Assembly (NCBI GenBank): GCA_027297685.1
Contig: JAPUHN010000056.1
Location: 1 to 32,834, forward strand
DNA: 32,834 nucleotides
From: Alphaproteobacteria bacterium
Lineage (GTDB): Bacteria > Pseudomonadota > Alphaproteobacteria > UBA6615
Direction: 5' to 3'
Of this stretch, positions 24,511 through 32,834 are shown piece by piece. The stretch's first letter is position 1. Each line of letters starts with the position of its first letter. A model generated the notes under the pieces. That model was not told where the DNA came from. It saw only the letters and a program-made list of their open reading frames with translations, and did not search any database. The position numbers and the translations under genes were made by a program.

Positions 24511-25632
24511 ATGGATCCGTTGCTGCTTGCCGTCATTGTCGTCGCCGGCGCCGTTATTGTCGCAATCGCGGCGATGGTCCTGTTGCGCCGAAATGGCAAC
24601 GTCGGCGTCGCCGCACTCACTGAACGGCTGACCCAACTGACCGAAATCCACGCCACGTCCCAGGCGCAGCTGACGCAGCAGCTGCAGGTCCAGGAACGCG
24701 CCCTGGCCAAGTCCCTCGATGAGCGGCTGGCGCAGACCACCAGCCGGGTCAACGAGACGCTGGAAAAAAACAGCCACACCCAGAAATCGTCCCTCGACGA
24801 TCTGAAGGAACGGCTGGTCCGCATCGACGCCGCGCAAAAGAACATCACCGAGCTGTCGTCGCAGATGGTCGGGCTGCAGGACATCCTATCGAACAAGCAG
24901 GCGCGCGGCGCATTCGGCGAAGTGCAACTGCACGATCTGGTGTCCAAGGTGCTGCCGCCCGGCGGCTATAAATTTCAGGCAACGCTCAGCAACGGCCGGC
25001 GGGCCGACTGTCTGCTCGATCTGCCGCTGCCGCCTGGGCCAATCGTCATCGATGCCAAGTTTCCACTCGAATCCTACCGTGCGCTGCTGGATGCCAAGAG
25101 CGACGACACCCGCAAGGTGGCGGCACGCGCCTTCACCCACGATGTTATGAAGCATGTGGCAGACATCGCCGAGCGATACATTTTACCTGGCGAGACAGCG
25201 GACGCGGCTTTGATGTTCCTGCCGTCGGAAGCCGTCTTCGCCGAGCTTCATGCCAACTTTGCCGGCGTTGTCGACAACTCCTATCGGGCCAAAGTGTTCA
25301 TCGTCTCCCCGACCACGCTGTGGGCCACCCTGAACACCGTGCGCGCGGTCTTGAAAGACGTCCACATGAAAGAGGCGGCGGGGGTGATCCAACGTGAAGT
25401 GATGACCTTGATGACCGATGTACAGCGCCTCGATAAACGGGTCGGCAATCTGCAGCGCCATTTCGACCAAGCCGGCGAGGACATGCGAGAGGTGCGTATC
25501 TCGACGGAAAAAATCACCAAACGCGGCGAGCGAATTCAGGATCTGGAAATCGAAGGGCCGGACGCCGAAGAGGAAACCCTGTCGCGCCCGGCTGCCGCGC
25601 CAACCCCGCCGAAACTGCAGGAAATTGGCTAA
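24511..25632 (+). CDS. rmuC: DNA recombination protein RmuC
   Basis: The 373-residue protein has an N-terminal membrane anchor (about 3-26), a long Gln/Glu-rich coiled coil (about 35-125) and the RmuC nuclease-like domain. That domain is recognised by KQARGAFGEVQLHDLVSKVL, then ADCLLDLPLPPGPIVIDAKF (a PD-(D/E)xK-like Asp/Lys arrangement) and VFIVSPTTLWATLNTVR. RmuC limits recombination at short inverted repeats; its activity is not fully defined. Its TAA interleaves with the stop of the convergent DUF4139 gene. Confidence 0.94.
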   Translation: MDPLLLAVIVVAGAVIVAIAAMVLLRRNGNVGVAALTERLTQLTEIHATSQAQLTQQLQVQERALAKSLDERLAQTTSRVNETLEKNSHTQKSSLDDLKERLVRIDAAQKNITELSSQMVGLQDILSNKQARGAFGEVQLHDLVSKVLPPGGYKFQATLSNGRRADCLLDLPLPPGPIVIDAKFPLESYRALLDAKSDDTRKVAARAFTHDVMKHVADIAERYILPGETADAALMFLPSEAVFAELHANFAGVVDNSYRAKVFIVSPTTLWATLNTVRAVLKDVHMKEAAGVIQREVMTLMTDVQRLDKRVGNLQRHFDQAGEDMREVRISTEKITKRGERIQDLEIEGPDAEEETLSRPAAAPTPPKLQEIG

Positions 25633-27050
25633 CGCGGACCGATCTGGGCTCGGTATTCCACGGCCGCTTCGCCGCCTGCCGGCACCGTAATCTGCCACGT
25701 CGCCTGAAACGCCGATGTTTGCGTGTGCCCGGTGGTTTCTCGGATGATTTTCCATTCGCCGCGGAAGGTTTCGACGATTTCGACCTGCGCCAGCCGGCTG
25801 CCACCGTTTTTCAGGGTCAATCGCTGGGTGGTATCCACGTTCTCGTTGCGGGCCCCGGTGCGGTTAAAATTCAACACGGTTCGCTCGAATGTCACGTCGA
25901 AAGACTGACCTATTTCGACGACCATCTCGCCGCCCACCGGCGTTGCCATAACCGACGCGCCGCCTTGAAACACTTCGCGCCCGTCGACTTCTTCGAACGA
26001 TGAGAACAGCCCAGCCGGCAACGGCACGCCAAGACCGTTTTCGGTTTTATTGGCAATCGTCAAGCGCGCGGTTACCGGCTGCGACGCGGCAACCGAGCGC
26101 GCGGAATAGAGTGGCCCGCCCTGGGTCCGCAGCGTTCGCATAAACGGTACGGCGGGCCCGCGAATCAATTCCACCTGGGTCTGTTGGCGCGGCCGAATAT
26201 CGAACGTCTGCGGCAACGCGTAGCGGTAATAGGGCCCGGTTGCGGCAAGCGACACACCGTCGGCCACCGCTTTCGCCTGCAAGGTTCGTGCGATCGGCCG
26301 GCGCAGCACCGGTCGCGCCGCCGCCCGGTTCACCTGTCCCGCGATGAGCGAAAGTTGCGCCGCTGGATAGGCCGTGTTGGTCTGGTTGTCGACCAACGCC
26401 CAGCCGGTCAATTCCATTCGGTCTTCGCCAGCAGCGAGCCGGCCGACGTAACTGGTTTTCCAGCTCACACCGTCGGTGAGATAGCTCAGCGACACCGCGC
26501 GTTCCCCGGCTGCAGGCACCGAAATGTTGGCGACAATCCCCGGCGAGGGCCGTAGATCGCTAGGCACGTCATCGAACACAATTCGGCCCGGGATCGCGGT
26601 TTCGATGCGCTCGCCGATGCGCAAAATCAGGTCGGGGGCGACCGCCAGCACCTCGGCTTCTTCGAAGGTTTCAACACCGGTGACCGGGTTGATCCGGGCG
26701 ATGCGGACCATCTTGCCAATCGAGCGGCGCAGCAACGCGCCGGACGACAGCACTTCGCGGTCGAGTGTCAGGCTACTGATGTGGGCGTTTTCACCTGCGT
26801 TCAGGCGAATCGTGGCGATGTCTAGCCGGTCGCTTAGATCGGGCAGGACGAGCGTTGCCAAACCGGCCGGCAGATTTGCCCGGCGCACCTCGTGAACCAG
26901 GGCGAACCCACCTTGATAAACGGTCAACGACAAGTCTGAGCGTTGATCGGCGCCGGCAACCACCGATTGGGCTTGAACCGGCGGCCCCGAAGTTGCGGTT
27001 ACAAGAGCTGCGGCGGCGACAGCGGCGATCAATGGAAAACGGGGAAACAT
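25629..27050 (-). CDS. Secreted DUF4139-domain protein
   Basis: The 473-residue protein has a signal peptide (MFPRFPLIAAVAAAALVTAT, cleavage probably after VQAQS) and is probably periplasmic or outer-membrane associated. Features matching DUF4139 proteins are LTVYQGGFALVHEVRRANLP early, VSLSYLTDGVSWKTSYVGRL mid-chain, WALVDNQTNTAYPAAQLSLI, and a C-terminal beta-rich region ending WQITVPAGGEAAVEYRAQ. The fold is mostly beta and no function is established. The ATG at 27050 follows AGGAAGG. It ends interleaved with rmuC and stands alone between rmuC and recR. Confidence 0.85.
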   Translation of the reverse strand: MFPRFPLIAAVAAAALVTATSGPPVQAQSVVAGADQRSDLSLTVYQGGFALVHEVRRANLPAGLATLVLPDLSDRLDIATIRLNAGENAHISSLTLDREVLSSGALLRRSIGKMVRIARINPVTGVETFEEAEVLAVAPDLILRIGERIETAIPGRIVFDDVPSDLRPSPGIVANISVPAAGERAVSLSYLTDGVSWKTSYVGRLAAGEDRMELTGWALVDNQTNTAYPAAQLSLIAGQVNRAAARPVLRRPIARTLQAKAVADGVSLAATGPYYRYALPQTFDIRPRQQTQVELIRGPAVPFMRTLRTQGGPLYSARSVAASQPVTARLTIANKTENGLGVPLPAGLFSSFEEVDGREVFQGGASVMATPVGGEMVVEIGQSFDVTFERTVLNFNRTGARNENVDTTQRLTLKNGGSRLAQVEIVETFRGEWKIIRETTGHTQTSAFQATWQITVPAGGEAAVEYRAQIGPR

Positions 27051-27121
27051 CTCGATGGCCTTCCTGAGTTATTCCACAGACCCCTGACAAACAGCACGAT
27101 GGCGGCAATAGTATGGCGTGT

Positions 27122-27715
27122 TTACAGGGCGCGGCGGCTTTTCATTGCGGCCGTCAGGGTGCCATCGTCAAGATAATTCAGTTCGCCGCCAACGGGTACG
27201 CCGTGGGCGATCCGCGTCACCTTGATCCCAGCGGGCGCCAAGCGTTCCATGATGTAGTGAGCCGTGGTTTGTCCGGCGACGGTGGCGTTGGTCGCCAGGA
27301 TTACTTCCGATACTTCGGGTGCGCTGGCGCGCGCGACCAACTTAGCTATATTGAGGTCTTCTGGGTTGACCCCATCGAGCGCCGACAATGTCCCCCCCAG
27401 CACGTGATAGCGGCCGCGGTGTACCGCGGTGCGCTCGATCGCCCACAGATCGGCGATGTCCTCGACAACACAGATCACAGTAGCGTCGCGTTCGGGGTTT
27501 GCGCAGAGACGGCACGGGTCGGCAGTATCGACATTGCCGCACACCTGACAGGTGGATATCGCGCGCGCGGCCGACGACAGCGCGTCGGCCAACGGCGCCA
27601 TCAATTGTGCCGGCCGCCTAATTAGGTGCAGCGCCACACGGCGGGCAGAACGCGGCCCAAGCCCCGGCAGTTTGGCAAGCAATTCGATCAGGCGGTCGAT
27701 TTCAGGAGCGGACAT
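27122..27715 (-). CDS. recR: Recombination mediator RecR
   Basis: RecR works with RecF and RecO to load RecA on gapped DNA. The 197-residue protein has an N-terminal helix-hairpin-helix region ([18 protein letters not shown]), a C4 zinc finger ([16 protein letters not shown]), and a Toprim domain ([16 protein letters not shown]), followed by [19 protein letters not shown]. It is last in the dnaX-ybaB-recR unit, 29 nt after ybaB. Confidence 0.97.
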   Translation of the reverse strand: MSAPEIDRLIELLAKLPGLGPRSARRVALHLIRRPAQLMAPLADALSSAARAISTCQVCGNVDTADPCRLCANPERDATVICVVEDIADLWAIERTAVHRGRYHVLGGTLSALDGVNPEDLNIAKLVARASAPEVSEVILATNATVAGQTTAHYIMERLAPAGIKVTRIAHGVPVGGELNYLDDGTLTAAMKSRRAL

Positions 27716-27744
27716 CTAGAGTAGTACCCAGCGTCAGGTGGCCG

Positions 27745-28071
27745 CTAGCCGAAGGGCAGGTTCATTCCGGGTGGCAGTTCGAGACCGCCGGTAAGCTCCT
27801 TCATCGCCTCGGCGGTCATAGTCTCGGCCTTGGCCTTGGCGTCGGCGTGGGCGGCTACAATGAGGTCTTCGAGTATTTCGCCCTCGCCGGGGTTTATCAG
27901 CGACGGATCTACCTTGAGGCCTTTCATCTCGCCCTTGCCGTTCATTGTTACCGTCACCAGACCGGCGCCCGAGACCCCTTCGACGGTCATACCGGCCAAC
28001 CGTTCCTGCATTTCAGCCATCTTCGACTGCATCTGCTGCGCCTGTTTGAGCATCTGGCCGATATTTTTCAT
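27745..28071 (-). CDS. ybaB: YbaB/EbfC-family nucleoid-associated protein
   Basis: This 108-residue DNA-binding protein forms tweezer-like dimers. It has the family pattern: [20 protein letters not shown], then [19 protein letters not shown] and [20 protein letters not shown], with a C-terminal [14 protein letters not shown]. The ATG overlaps the dnaX stop as ATGA, so it is coupled to dnaX. Confidence 0.95.
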   Translation of the reverse strand: MKNIGQMLKQAQQMQSKMAEMQERLAGMTVEGVSGAGLVTVTMNGKGEMKGLKVDPSLINPGEGEILEDLIVAAHADAKAKAETMTAEAMKELTGGLELPPGMNLPFG

Positions 28072-30050
28072 TGGTCACTGTCCTTACCGTCAATACCGTC
28101 GTCATCCGAATCGTCGAAGCCGCGGTCATCGCCAGCGAGCACCGCCCCGGCACTGTCGCGGCTGGTCACCCGCTCGATTCTCGAACCGGTGAACGTTTCG
28201 AGCGCCGCACGAACCACCGGATCCTGCGCCGCCTCCGCCCGTTCATTTTGTTCGTGGGCTGAATCTTGTTCTGCCAGCGTCGGCTCGCCCACGTCGCCCG
28301 ATACGCTGACTGACCAGTGGGCGCCACGCCAATCGCGCAAATAGTTCAACACTTCGCCGGCCAAGTTGCCCGGCGCCGAATCGCTTGGCCGAAATTCAAG
28401 GCGGCCGGGTTCGTAGGCAATCAGATGGACATTCATATAGAGGTGATTGCGCAACGCGATCTCGCGTTTCTCGGCGAACAGCGCGACCAGATCGCGAAAA
28501 CTTTTCGGGTCCGGTTCACGCGCTTCCACCGTCTGCAGCGACGGTTCGATGTCAGTTGCCACCGCGGCCATTATGGCCGATGGCGCGGCTGAAGCTTGCG
28601 GCGCCGACGGTGCATCACCGTCACGACCGGCGCTCGTCGGCGTCCTGGCGACCGAGGTGGCGTCACCGTTCGGTCCCGCCGGAGGCCCCGGCGGTGGCGT
28701 GGCATTGGGCTTTCCAGCGCTCTCGCGCAGGCGCGCCACGATATCAGCGGGTGACGGCAAATCGGCGGCGTAGGCCAGGCGAATTAAGACCATTTCGACC
28801 GCCGGCAGCGCCGTCGGCGCCCGCTGCGCCTCACCCAGACCCTTGAGCAGAATCTGCCACGCCCGCGACAGCACCGAGACCGGTAGCCGTTCCGCTAACG
28901 CGCGGCCGCGGGTCCGCTCGATTTCCGAAATCGTCGAATCGTCGGCAGTTTTGGGAACCAACTTGACCCGGGTAATCCAGTGGCTCAGCCCGAGCAAATC
29001 CTGCAGTACCGCGATCGGATCGGCGCCTGAATCGTAGAGCGCCCGCAGGTCTGTCAGCGCATCATCGGCGCGGCCAGCCATGACGGCCTCGAACAAATCG
29101 AAGACGCCGTTGGCGTCGGCCACCCCCAACATGGCGCGCACTTGCGCTTCGCTGGCGGTCGCCCCGCCGGAGCCGTAGGCCGCGATCGTCTGGTCGAGCA
29201 GCGAGAGACCATCGCGTACCGAGCCGTCGGCGGTGCGGGCGATCAGCCGCAATGCGCTTTCGTCGACCGACGCCGATTCCTTGGCGACGATATCGGTAAA
29301 GTGTTGTAGCAACTCGTCGGCAGCGACCCGCCGCAAGTCGAACCGCTGGCAGCGCGACAGAACAGTGACCGGCACTTTGCGGATTTCGGTAGTCGCGAAA
29401 ATGAACTTCACCTGCTCCGGCGGTTCCTCCAACGTTTTCAATAAGGCGTTGAAGGCATTGCGCGAGAGCATGTGCACTTCGTCGATGATGTAGACCTTGT
29501 AGCGGCCGAAGACCGGACGGTAGCGCACCCCATCGAGGATCTCGCGGATGTCGTCGACTCCGGTCCGGCTCGCCGCGTCGATCTCGATGACGTCGGGATG
29601 GCGATCCTCGGCAATCGCCAGGCACTGCTCGTCGTCGGCGTCGGGCGTGATGGTCGGCCCATCGGTCGCGTTCAGGCATTTGGCGATAATCCGCGCCGTC
29701 GTTGTTTTCCCGACTCCGCGTACGCCGGTCAAAATAAAGGCATGGGCGACCCGGTCGAGCTTGAACGCATTGGTCAGGGTCTGCACCAGGGCTTCCTGGC
29801 CGATCAGCTGATCAAAATTTTGGGGCCGATATTTGCGCGCCAGCACAACGTAGTCGCCATTGGACTCACCGGTTTCGACCGGCTGTGGCGATGCTGAATC
29901 TATCGATTCCGCCGGGGCGGCTGGGGCCGTTGCGGGCTCATCGAGAAAGCTGGATTGGTTGACGTCGTCGGTCGTCGGGCTACCGTCAGCAGACGTGGTG
30001 TCGTCTGAGTTCGGGTCATCGTTGGCCAGATCGTCGGAGTCGGCATGCAT
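28068..30050 (-). CDS. dnaX: DNA polymerase III subunit gamma/tau
   Basis: DnaX is the clamp-loader ATPase of the replicative polymerase. From ATG 30050 it has 660 residues (the ORF track uses TTG 30056). An acidic extension of about 65 residues precedes the core, which has [20 protein letters not shown], Walker [12 protein letters not shown], Walker B IIDEVHML and the sensor region LSRCQRF. The zinc module is degenerate: [18 protein letters not shown] keeps one of four cysteines (Cys143), with Ala, Asp, Asp elsewhere. A Pro/Gly/Ala-rich linker near residue 455 leads to the tau-type C-terminus. No A-rich slippery heptamer was seen for a gamma frameshift. The SRP RNA gene lies just upstream. 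Confidence 0.96.
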   Translation of the reverse strand: MHADSDDLANDDPNSDDTTSADGSPTTDDVNQSSFLDEPATAPAAPAESIDSASPQPVETGESNGDYVVLARKYRPQNFDQLIGQEALVQTLTNAFKLDRVAHAFILTGVRGVGKTTTARIIAKCLNATDGPTITPDADDEQCLAIAEDRHPDVIEIDAASRTGVDDIREILDGVRYRPVFGRYKVYIIDEVHMLSRNAFNALLKTLEEPPEQVKFIFATTEIRKVPVTVLSRCQRFDLRRVAADELLQHFTDIVAKESASVDESALRLIARTADGSVRDGLSLLDQTIAAYGSGGATASEAQVRAMLGVADANGVFDLFEAVMAGRADDALTDLRALYDSGADPIAVLQDLLGLSHWITRVKLVPKTADDSTISEIERTRGRALAERLPVSVLSRAWQILLKGLGEAQRAPTALPAVEMVLIRLAYAADLPSPADIVARLRESAGKPNATPPPGPPAGPNGDATSVARTPTSAGRDGDAPSAPQASAAPSAIMAAVATDIEPSLQTVEAREPDPKSFRDLVALFAEKREIALRNHLYMNVHLIAYEPGRLEFRPSDSAPGNLAGEVLNYLRDWRGAHWSVSVSGDVGEPTLAEQDSAHEQNERAEAAQDPVVRAALETFTGSRIERVTSRDSAGAVLAGDDRGFDDSDDDGIDGKDSDQ

Positions 30051-30092
30051 CGGCAATTGCGCGCCCCATGAGCGGGGTTGTAGGGTTCGAAG

Positions 30093-30191
30093 TGGAAGGC
30101 CGGTTTGAATACGACCCGGGCAAAACTCGTTACGGCTGCTTCCTTCCGGACCTGACCGGGTTGGCGAGACGCCCGTCCGCCCGACCTTCCA
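30093..30191 (-). ncRNA. ffs: Small (4.5S-type) signal recognition particle RNA
   Basis: The minus strand carries the universal SRP core GGTCAGGTCCGGAAGGAA followed by GCAGCC, with the GGAA tetraloop and the Ffh-binding symmetric and asymmetric loops. The ends TGGAAGGTCGG and CCGGCCTTCCA pair nearly perfectly, which sets the limits at about 99 nt, the usual size for the single-hairpin bacterial RNA. With Ffh it targets nascent membrane proteins. It lies about 42 nt upstream of dnaX on the same strand. Confidence 0.95.
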
Positions 30192-30196
30192 GGCGC

Positions 30197-30202
30197 ACTA
30201 TA
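30197..30202 (-). promoter_or_regulatory. -10 box of the SRP RNA gene
   Basis: TATAGT on the minus strand ends 5 bp before the predicted RNA 5' end at 30191, good spacing for a -10 element. No convincing -35 was seen (TTCCGC at 16 bp is the best). It may also serve dnaX by read-through. Confidence 0.5.
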
Positions 30203-30332
30203 TCAGATCGCTCGCCGGGCGGAACCGGTGAGTGGGGATGAAATCACTATCGTACCGGCCAGCAAGCGTGCGGGCAGGCGTTGCGGCCATCAGCCGGTTA
30301 TGACAATTTCACGCCTCACATACGGTGCTTCC

Positions 30333-31247
30333 ATGACCCGCACGAACTTCTACGCCACCATCAATCTCGACCGCGCTGCCAATCAGCGCGGCGACAGCGA
30401 ATGGTTGTCAAACCTGTTGCGCGCGCCGGAAAGCCGGGTTCTGCCGTTGTGGCGCAGCCAAAGCCTGTTCACCACCGACGATGAGATGTCGATGGTCGAA
30501 CTCGATATTGCCCATATCGAGTCTTTGTCCAACGGTCACAACGAGCCGATTCTGCTCGGTCTGGTCGGCGAGACGGCGTATTTCAGCATCGACGTCAGTC
30601 ATGTGGAAAACCCCGCCGATCACCATATCTTGGGACAACAAGGCCAGTTCGCCGACTTGCGCCAAGTCGGCCCGATCATGGCGCGCGATGTGGGCAATCT
30701 TTTGGCCTATGCCCGTGGCATCGACTATTGGCACCAGCGCCATCGCCATTGCGGCGTCTGTGGCGCACCGACCCGCAGCGAATCGGCCGGACATCAGCGC
30801 CGTTGCACCGACGAGGGTTGCAACACGGTTCATTTTCCACGCACGGATACGGCCTGCATCGTGCTCGTCTACAATGACGACAATATTATTCTCGCCCGCG
30901 CCGAGCGCTTTCCGCCGCGCATGCAGTCGGTCCTTGCCGGTTTTCTCGAACCGGGCGAAAGCCTGGAAGACTGCGTGACGCGCGAGATATTGGAAGAGGT
31001 GGGGGTCAACGTGACCGACGTTACCTACCAGCATTCGCAACCCTGGCCCTTTCCCGCATCGTTGATGGTTGGTTTTCGCGCCCGCGCCGAGAATACCGAC
31101 TTGCACGCCGATCCCACCGAGCTGGTCTCCGCTGGCTGGTATAGCCGCGCGGCGCTAAAGGCAATTACGCCGGAGTCCGAACTACAGCTGCCGCGGGCCG
31201 ATTCGATTGCGCGGCGGCTAATCGAGGACTGGCTGGACGAGGCATAA
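30333..31247 (+). CDS. nudC: NAD(+) diphosphatase NudC
   Basis: NudC hydrolyses NAD(H) to NMN(H) and AMP and removes NAD caps from RNA. It has a zinc ribbon HCGVCGAP with a second pair CTDEGC, the Nudix box GFLEPGESLEDCVTREILEE followed by VGV, and the family-specific SQPWPFPAS. The ORF track start at GTG 30228 lies in the SRP RNA promoter region; ATG 30333 (MTRTNFYATINLDRAA) best fits related N-termini and gives 304 residues, with ATG 30300 as alternative. No clear Shine-Dalgarno decides. The antiporter gene follows after 23 nt. Confidence 0.94.
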   Translation: MTRTNFYATINLDRAANQRGDSEWLSNLLRAPESRVLPLWRSQSLFTTDDEMSMVELDIAHIESLSNGHNEPILLGLVGETAYFSIDVSHVENPADHHILGQQGQFADLRQVGPIMARDVGNLLAYARGIDYWHQRHRHCGVCGAPTRSESAGHQRRCTDEGCNTVHFPRTDTACIVLVYNDDNIILARAERFPPRMQSVLAGFLEPGESLEDCVTREILEEVGVNVTDVTYQHSQPWPFPASLMVGFRARAENTDLHADPTELVSAGWYSRAALKAITPESELQLPRADSIARRLIEDWLDEA

Positions 31248-31270
31248 CGGCAACCAACCCGGAGCGCACC

Positions 31271-32557
31271 ATGGATACCGAGAGTTTTCTTGTCATCGCC
31301 GCCGGACTTGTCGCGTTTGCGATGGTGTCCGGGAAATTGCGCGACACCATAATTACCCCACCGATGATATTCGCTGCCTTCGGGCTGGTTATCAGCGGTG
31401 CGGTTCTAGGGCTGGCCGATTTCGATTTCGACAACGACATCGTTCACACCCTAGCCGAACTCACTCTGGTCTTCGTCCTGTTCACCGACGCCGCGCGGAT
31501 CGATCTGCGGCTGCTGCGCCGCGATCATAATCTGCCGGTGCGATTGCTGGTCGGCGGGTTGCCGCTGACGATCATTGCCGGAACCCTGGTAGGCTTGGTT
31601 CTGCTCCCCGGCTTCACGCTGTGGCAGGCGGCGCTACTCGCCGCCATTCTGGCGCCGACCGATGCAGCGCTCGGTCAGGCCGTCGTCTCCAGCCCCTTGG
31701 TACCCGCCCGCATCCGGCAGGCGATCAATGTCGAAAGCGGCCTCAATGACGGCATCGCGCTACCCGTCGTGCTGCTGTTCGCCAGCCTGGCCAGCGCGGC
31801 CCATACCACCATCGACCCCGGCGAATGGATCCGCTTCGGTCTGATGCAGATCATCCTCGGGCCCGTTGTCGGCATTATCGTTGGCTGGCTTGGCGCAAAA
31901 GCCGCCGATTGGGCCGCGGGCAACGGCTGGATGTCGCCAGCGCTACAGGGACCGGCCGCCCTGGGCATCGCGCTGATCGCCTTTGCCACCGCCGAAATCA
32001 TCGGCGGCAACGGATTTATCAGCGCGTTCATTGCCGGCCTGGTACTGGGTAATACGGTGCGCGGGCAATGCGCCGCCTTGTTCGAATTCGCCGAGAGCGA
32101 AGGCCAGTTGCTAACCCTTCTGACATTCCTGGTGTTCGGCGCGGTCTTGCTGCCCACCCTCGGCGGTGGCGTAGACTGGCGGATCATCGTTTATGCGGTA
32201 CTCAGCCTGACTGTGATCCGCATGCTTCCGTCAGCGTTGGCGCTTTTCGGTACCGGCATCCGCGGGCCAACGACGCTGTTTCTCGGCTGGTTCGGGCCGC
32301 GCGGGCTGGCCTCGATCCTGTTCGCGCTGCTGGTTCTCGAAGAAGCGGATATTCCGCTGCGTGAGGAGATCCTGCAGATCACCATCGTCACGGTGGCCTT
32401 GAGCATTCTTGCGCACGGCATAACAGCCGCGCCGGCATCGCGCTGGTACGCCGGTATAGTGCGCCGTATGGGCGACTGCGAAGAAGCCAAACCGGTCAGC
32501 GAAATGCCCAGCCGGTTCGGTTCGGTGGCGGCCGACCAGGCGACACCGGATCGCTAA
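31271..32557 (+). CDS. CPA1-type cation/proton antiporter (NhaP-like)
   Basis: The 428-residue inner-membrane protein has about 12 hydrophobic segments and the sodium/hydrogen exchanger signature: LAPTDAALGQAVVSSPLVP, then INVESGLNDGIALPVVLLF with the transport Asn-Asp pair. GWFGPRGLASILFALLVLEE is also typical of the family. It exchanges Na+ or K+ for protons; ion preference cannot be told. There is no large cytosolic RCK/TrkA domain. GGAG lies upstream of the ATG, and the gene is probably cotranscribed with nudC. Confidence 0.92.
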   Translation: MDTESFLVIAAGLVAFAMVSGKLRDTIITPPMIFAAFGLVISGAVLGLADFDFDNDIVHTLAELTLVFVLFTDAARIDLRLLRRDHNLPVRLLVGGLPLTIIAGTLVGLVLLPGFTLWQAALLAAILAPTDAALGQAVVSSPLVPARIRQAINVESGLNDGIALPVVLLFASLASAAHTTIDPGEWIRFGLMQIILGPVVGIIVGWLGAKAADWAAGNGWMSPALQGPAALGIALIAFATAEIIGGNGFISAFIAGLVLGNTVRGQCAALFEFAESEGQLLTLLTFLVFGAVLLPTLGGGVDWRIIVYAVLSLTVIRMLPSALALFGTGIRGPTTLFLGWFGPRGLASILFALLVLEEADIPLREEILQITIVTVALSILAHGITAAPASRWYAGIVRRMGDCEEAKPVSEMPSRFGSVAADQATPDR

Positions 32558-32561
32558 ATCA

Positions 32562-32576
32562 CGTGCGGGTCGCACG
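32562..32576. terminator. Hairpin after the antiporter gene
   Basis: CGTGCG-GGT-CGCACG is a perfect 6-bp inverted repeat beginning 4 nt after the antiporter stop. It lacks a T-tract, so it could be a weak terminator, or an operator for the downstream promoter whose -35 begins 6 bp later. Confidence 0.4.
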
Positions 32577-32582
32577 GACGGT

Positions 32583-32610
32583 TTGGCATTGCGAAAGACA
32601 GTCCTATATT
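32583..32610 (+). promoter_or_regulatory. Sigma70-like promoter for the VOC gene
   Basis: TTGGCA and TATATT are separated by 16 bp, five of six matches each. The start would lie near 32617, about 60 nt before the VOC-family ATG. The adjacent upstream palindrome may regulate it. Confidence 0.55.
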
Positions 32611-32679
32611 CCACGTCGTATGCGACCGTGTGACCAATTCGCACGGTAAAACCCAAGCGGCCAACGATGGAGGACCCCC

Positions 32680-32834
32680 ATGACGGAACAAGGCAAAGGC
32701 ACCGGTAAAGCGCGCGCGCTCGGCATCAATCACGTGGTGCTCGAGGTCGGCAATGTCGACGAAGCGCTCGAGTTCTATGGCGCAATCTTCGATTTTACCC
32801 TGCGGGGAAAAAGAGAGGGTCGCGCCTTTATCGA
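32680..32834 (+). CDS. VOC-family (glyoxalase/dioxygenase fold) protein, N-terminal part
   Basis: This frame of 51 codons is cut by the right edge and absent from the ORF track. ATG 32680 follows GGAGGA with a spacer of about 6 nt. After a basic start, ARALGINHVVLEVGNVDEAL and EFYGAIFDFTLRGK match the first beta-alpha-beta unit of vicinal-oxygen-chelate proteins, with the first metal-ligand His in INHVVL. The actual enzyme (glyoxalase, dioxygenase, resistance protein) cannot be told from this part. Confidence 0.8.
   Translation, partial: MTEQGKGTGKARALGINHVVLEVGNVDEALEFYGAIFDFTLRGKREGRAFI

Noticed and set aside
28068-30050. Programmed frameshift for a gamma form of DnaX
   Set aside because: The linker region is GC-rich and no A-rich slippery heptamer like that of E. 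coli was found.
1-32834. Defence system, prophage, CRISPR array, insertion sequence, tRNA or rRNA
   Set aside because: No transposase, integrase, phage, Cas or restriction-like genes, no repeat-spacer pattern and no tRNA or rRNA signature were found; apart from the SRP RNA the window is protein-coding.

Overview
The window looks like a chromosomal segment of a GC-rich alphaproteobacterium, most likely Rhodospirillales-like. This is inferred from gene order (rpmH-rnpA-yidD-yidC-engB-argB, then a HAD nucleotidase-dapD-dapE, truA-fmt-def, dnaX-ybaB-recR) and from an alphaproteobacterial DUF2336 gene. No taxonomic search was possible. No rRNA, tRNA, CRISPR array, insertion sequence, phage gene or recognisable defence system was found; most of the window is housekeeping.

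Left block (1-10593, all minus strand). Read in transcription order: a TVP38/TMEM64 membrane protein, a MerA-like FAD oxidoreductase, an orphan HAMP sensor histidine kinase, an M20 peptidase and a P1 peptidase (GTGA overlap). A peptide-type ABC importer follows (binding protein and two permeases, no ATPase gene) with its own sigma70-like promoter. After a short gap come a Spy/CpxP-like periplasmic protein and the start of a secreted metallo-beta-lactamase-fold protein cut by the window edge. Upstream of the Spy-like gene sits an exact GTAAA-N5-GTAAA direct repeat, the form of the CpxR box.

Central block (10699-15159, plus strand). A near-consensus promoter drives rpmH (GTG start, absent from the ORF track), then rnpA, yidD, yidC, engB and argB, with coupled or very close junctions. 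These serve the ribosome, RNase P, membrane-protein insertion, ribosome assembly and arginine synthesis. Facing argB on the minus strand is a two-gene signalling unit: a PAS-GAF-GGDEF diguanylate cyclase overlapping a DUF2336 protein by ATGA. A 58-codon upstream ORF also ends in an ATGA overlap on the cyclase start.

Right block (18656-32834). A HAD pyrimidine-nucleotidase-like gene, dapD, dapE and an unknown five-helix membrane protein lie on the plus strand. def-fmt-truA faces them on the minus strand. Next come rmuC (plus), a DUF4139 protein (minus), and a dnaX-ybaB-recR unit (minus) preceded by the small SRP RNA gene. The window ends with nudC, a CPA1-type cation/proton antiporter and the beginning of a VOC-family gene, all plus.

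Best candidates for something new are modest: the coupled uORF-GGDEF-DUF2336 unit; the CpxR-like box in front of the Spy-like/MBL pair; a DnaX that has lost three of its four zinc-binding cysteines; the ATPase-less peptide importer linked to two peptidases; and the TVP38/MerA-like pair. All start sites, promoters and hairpins were read by eye.
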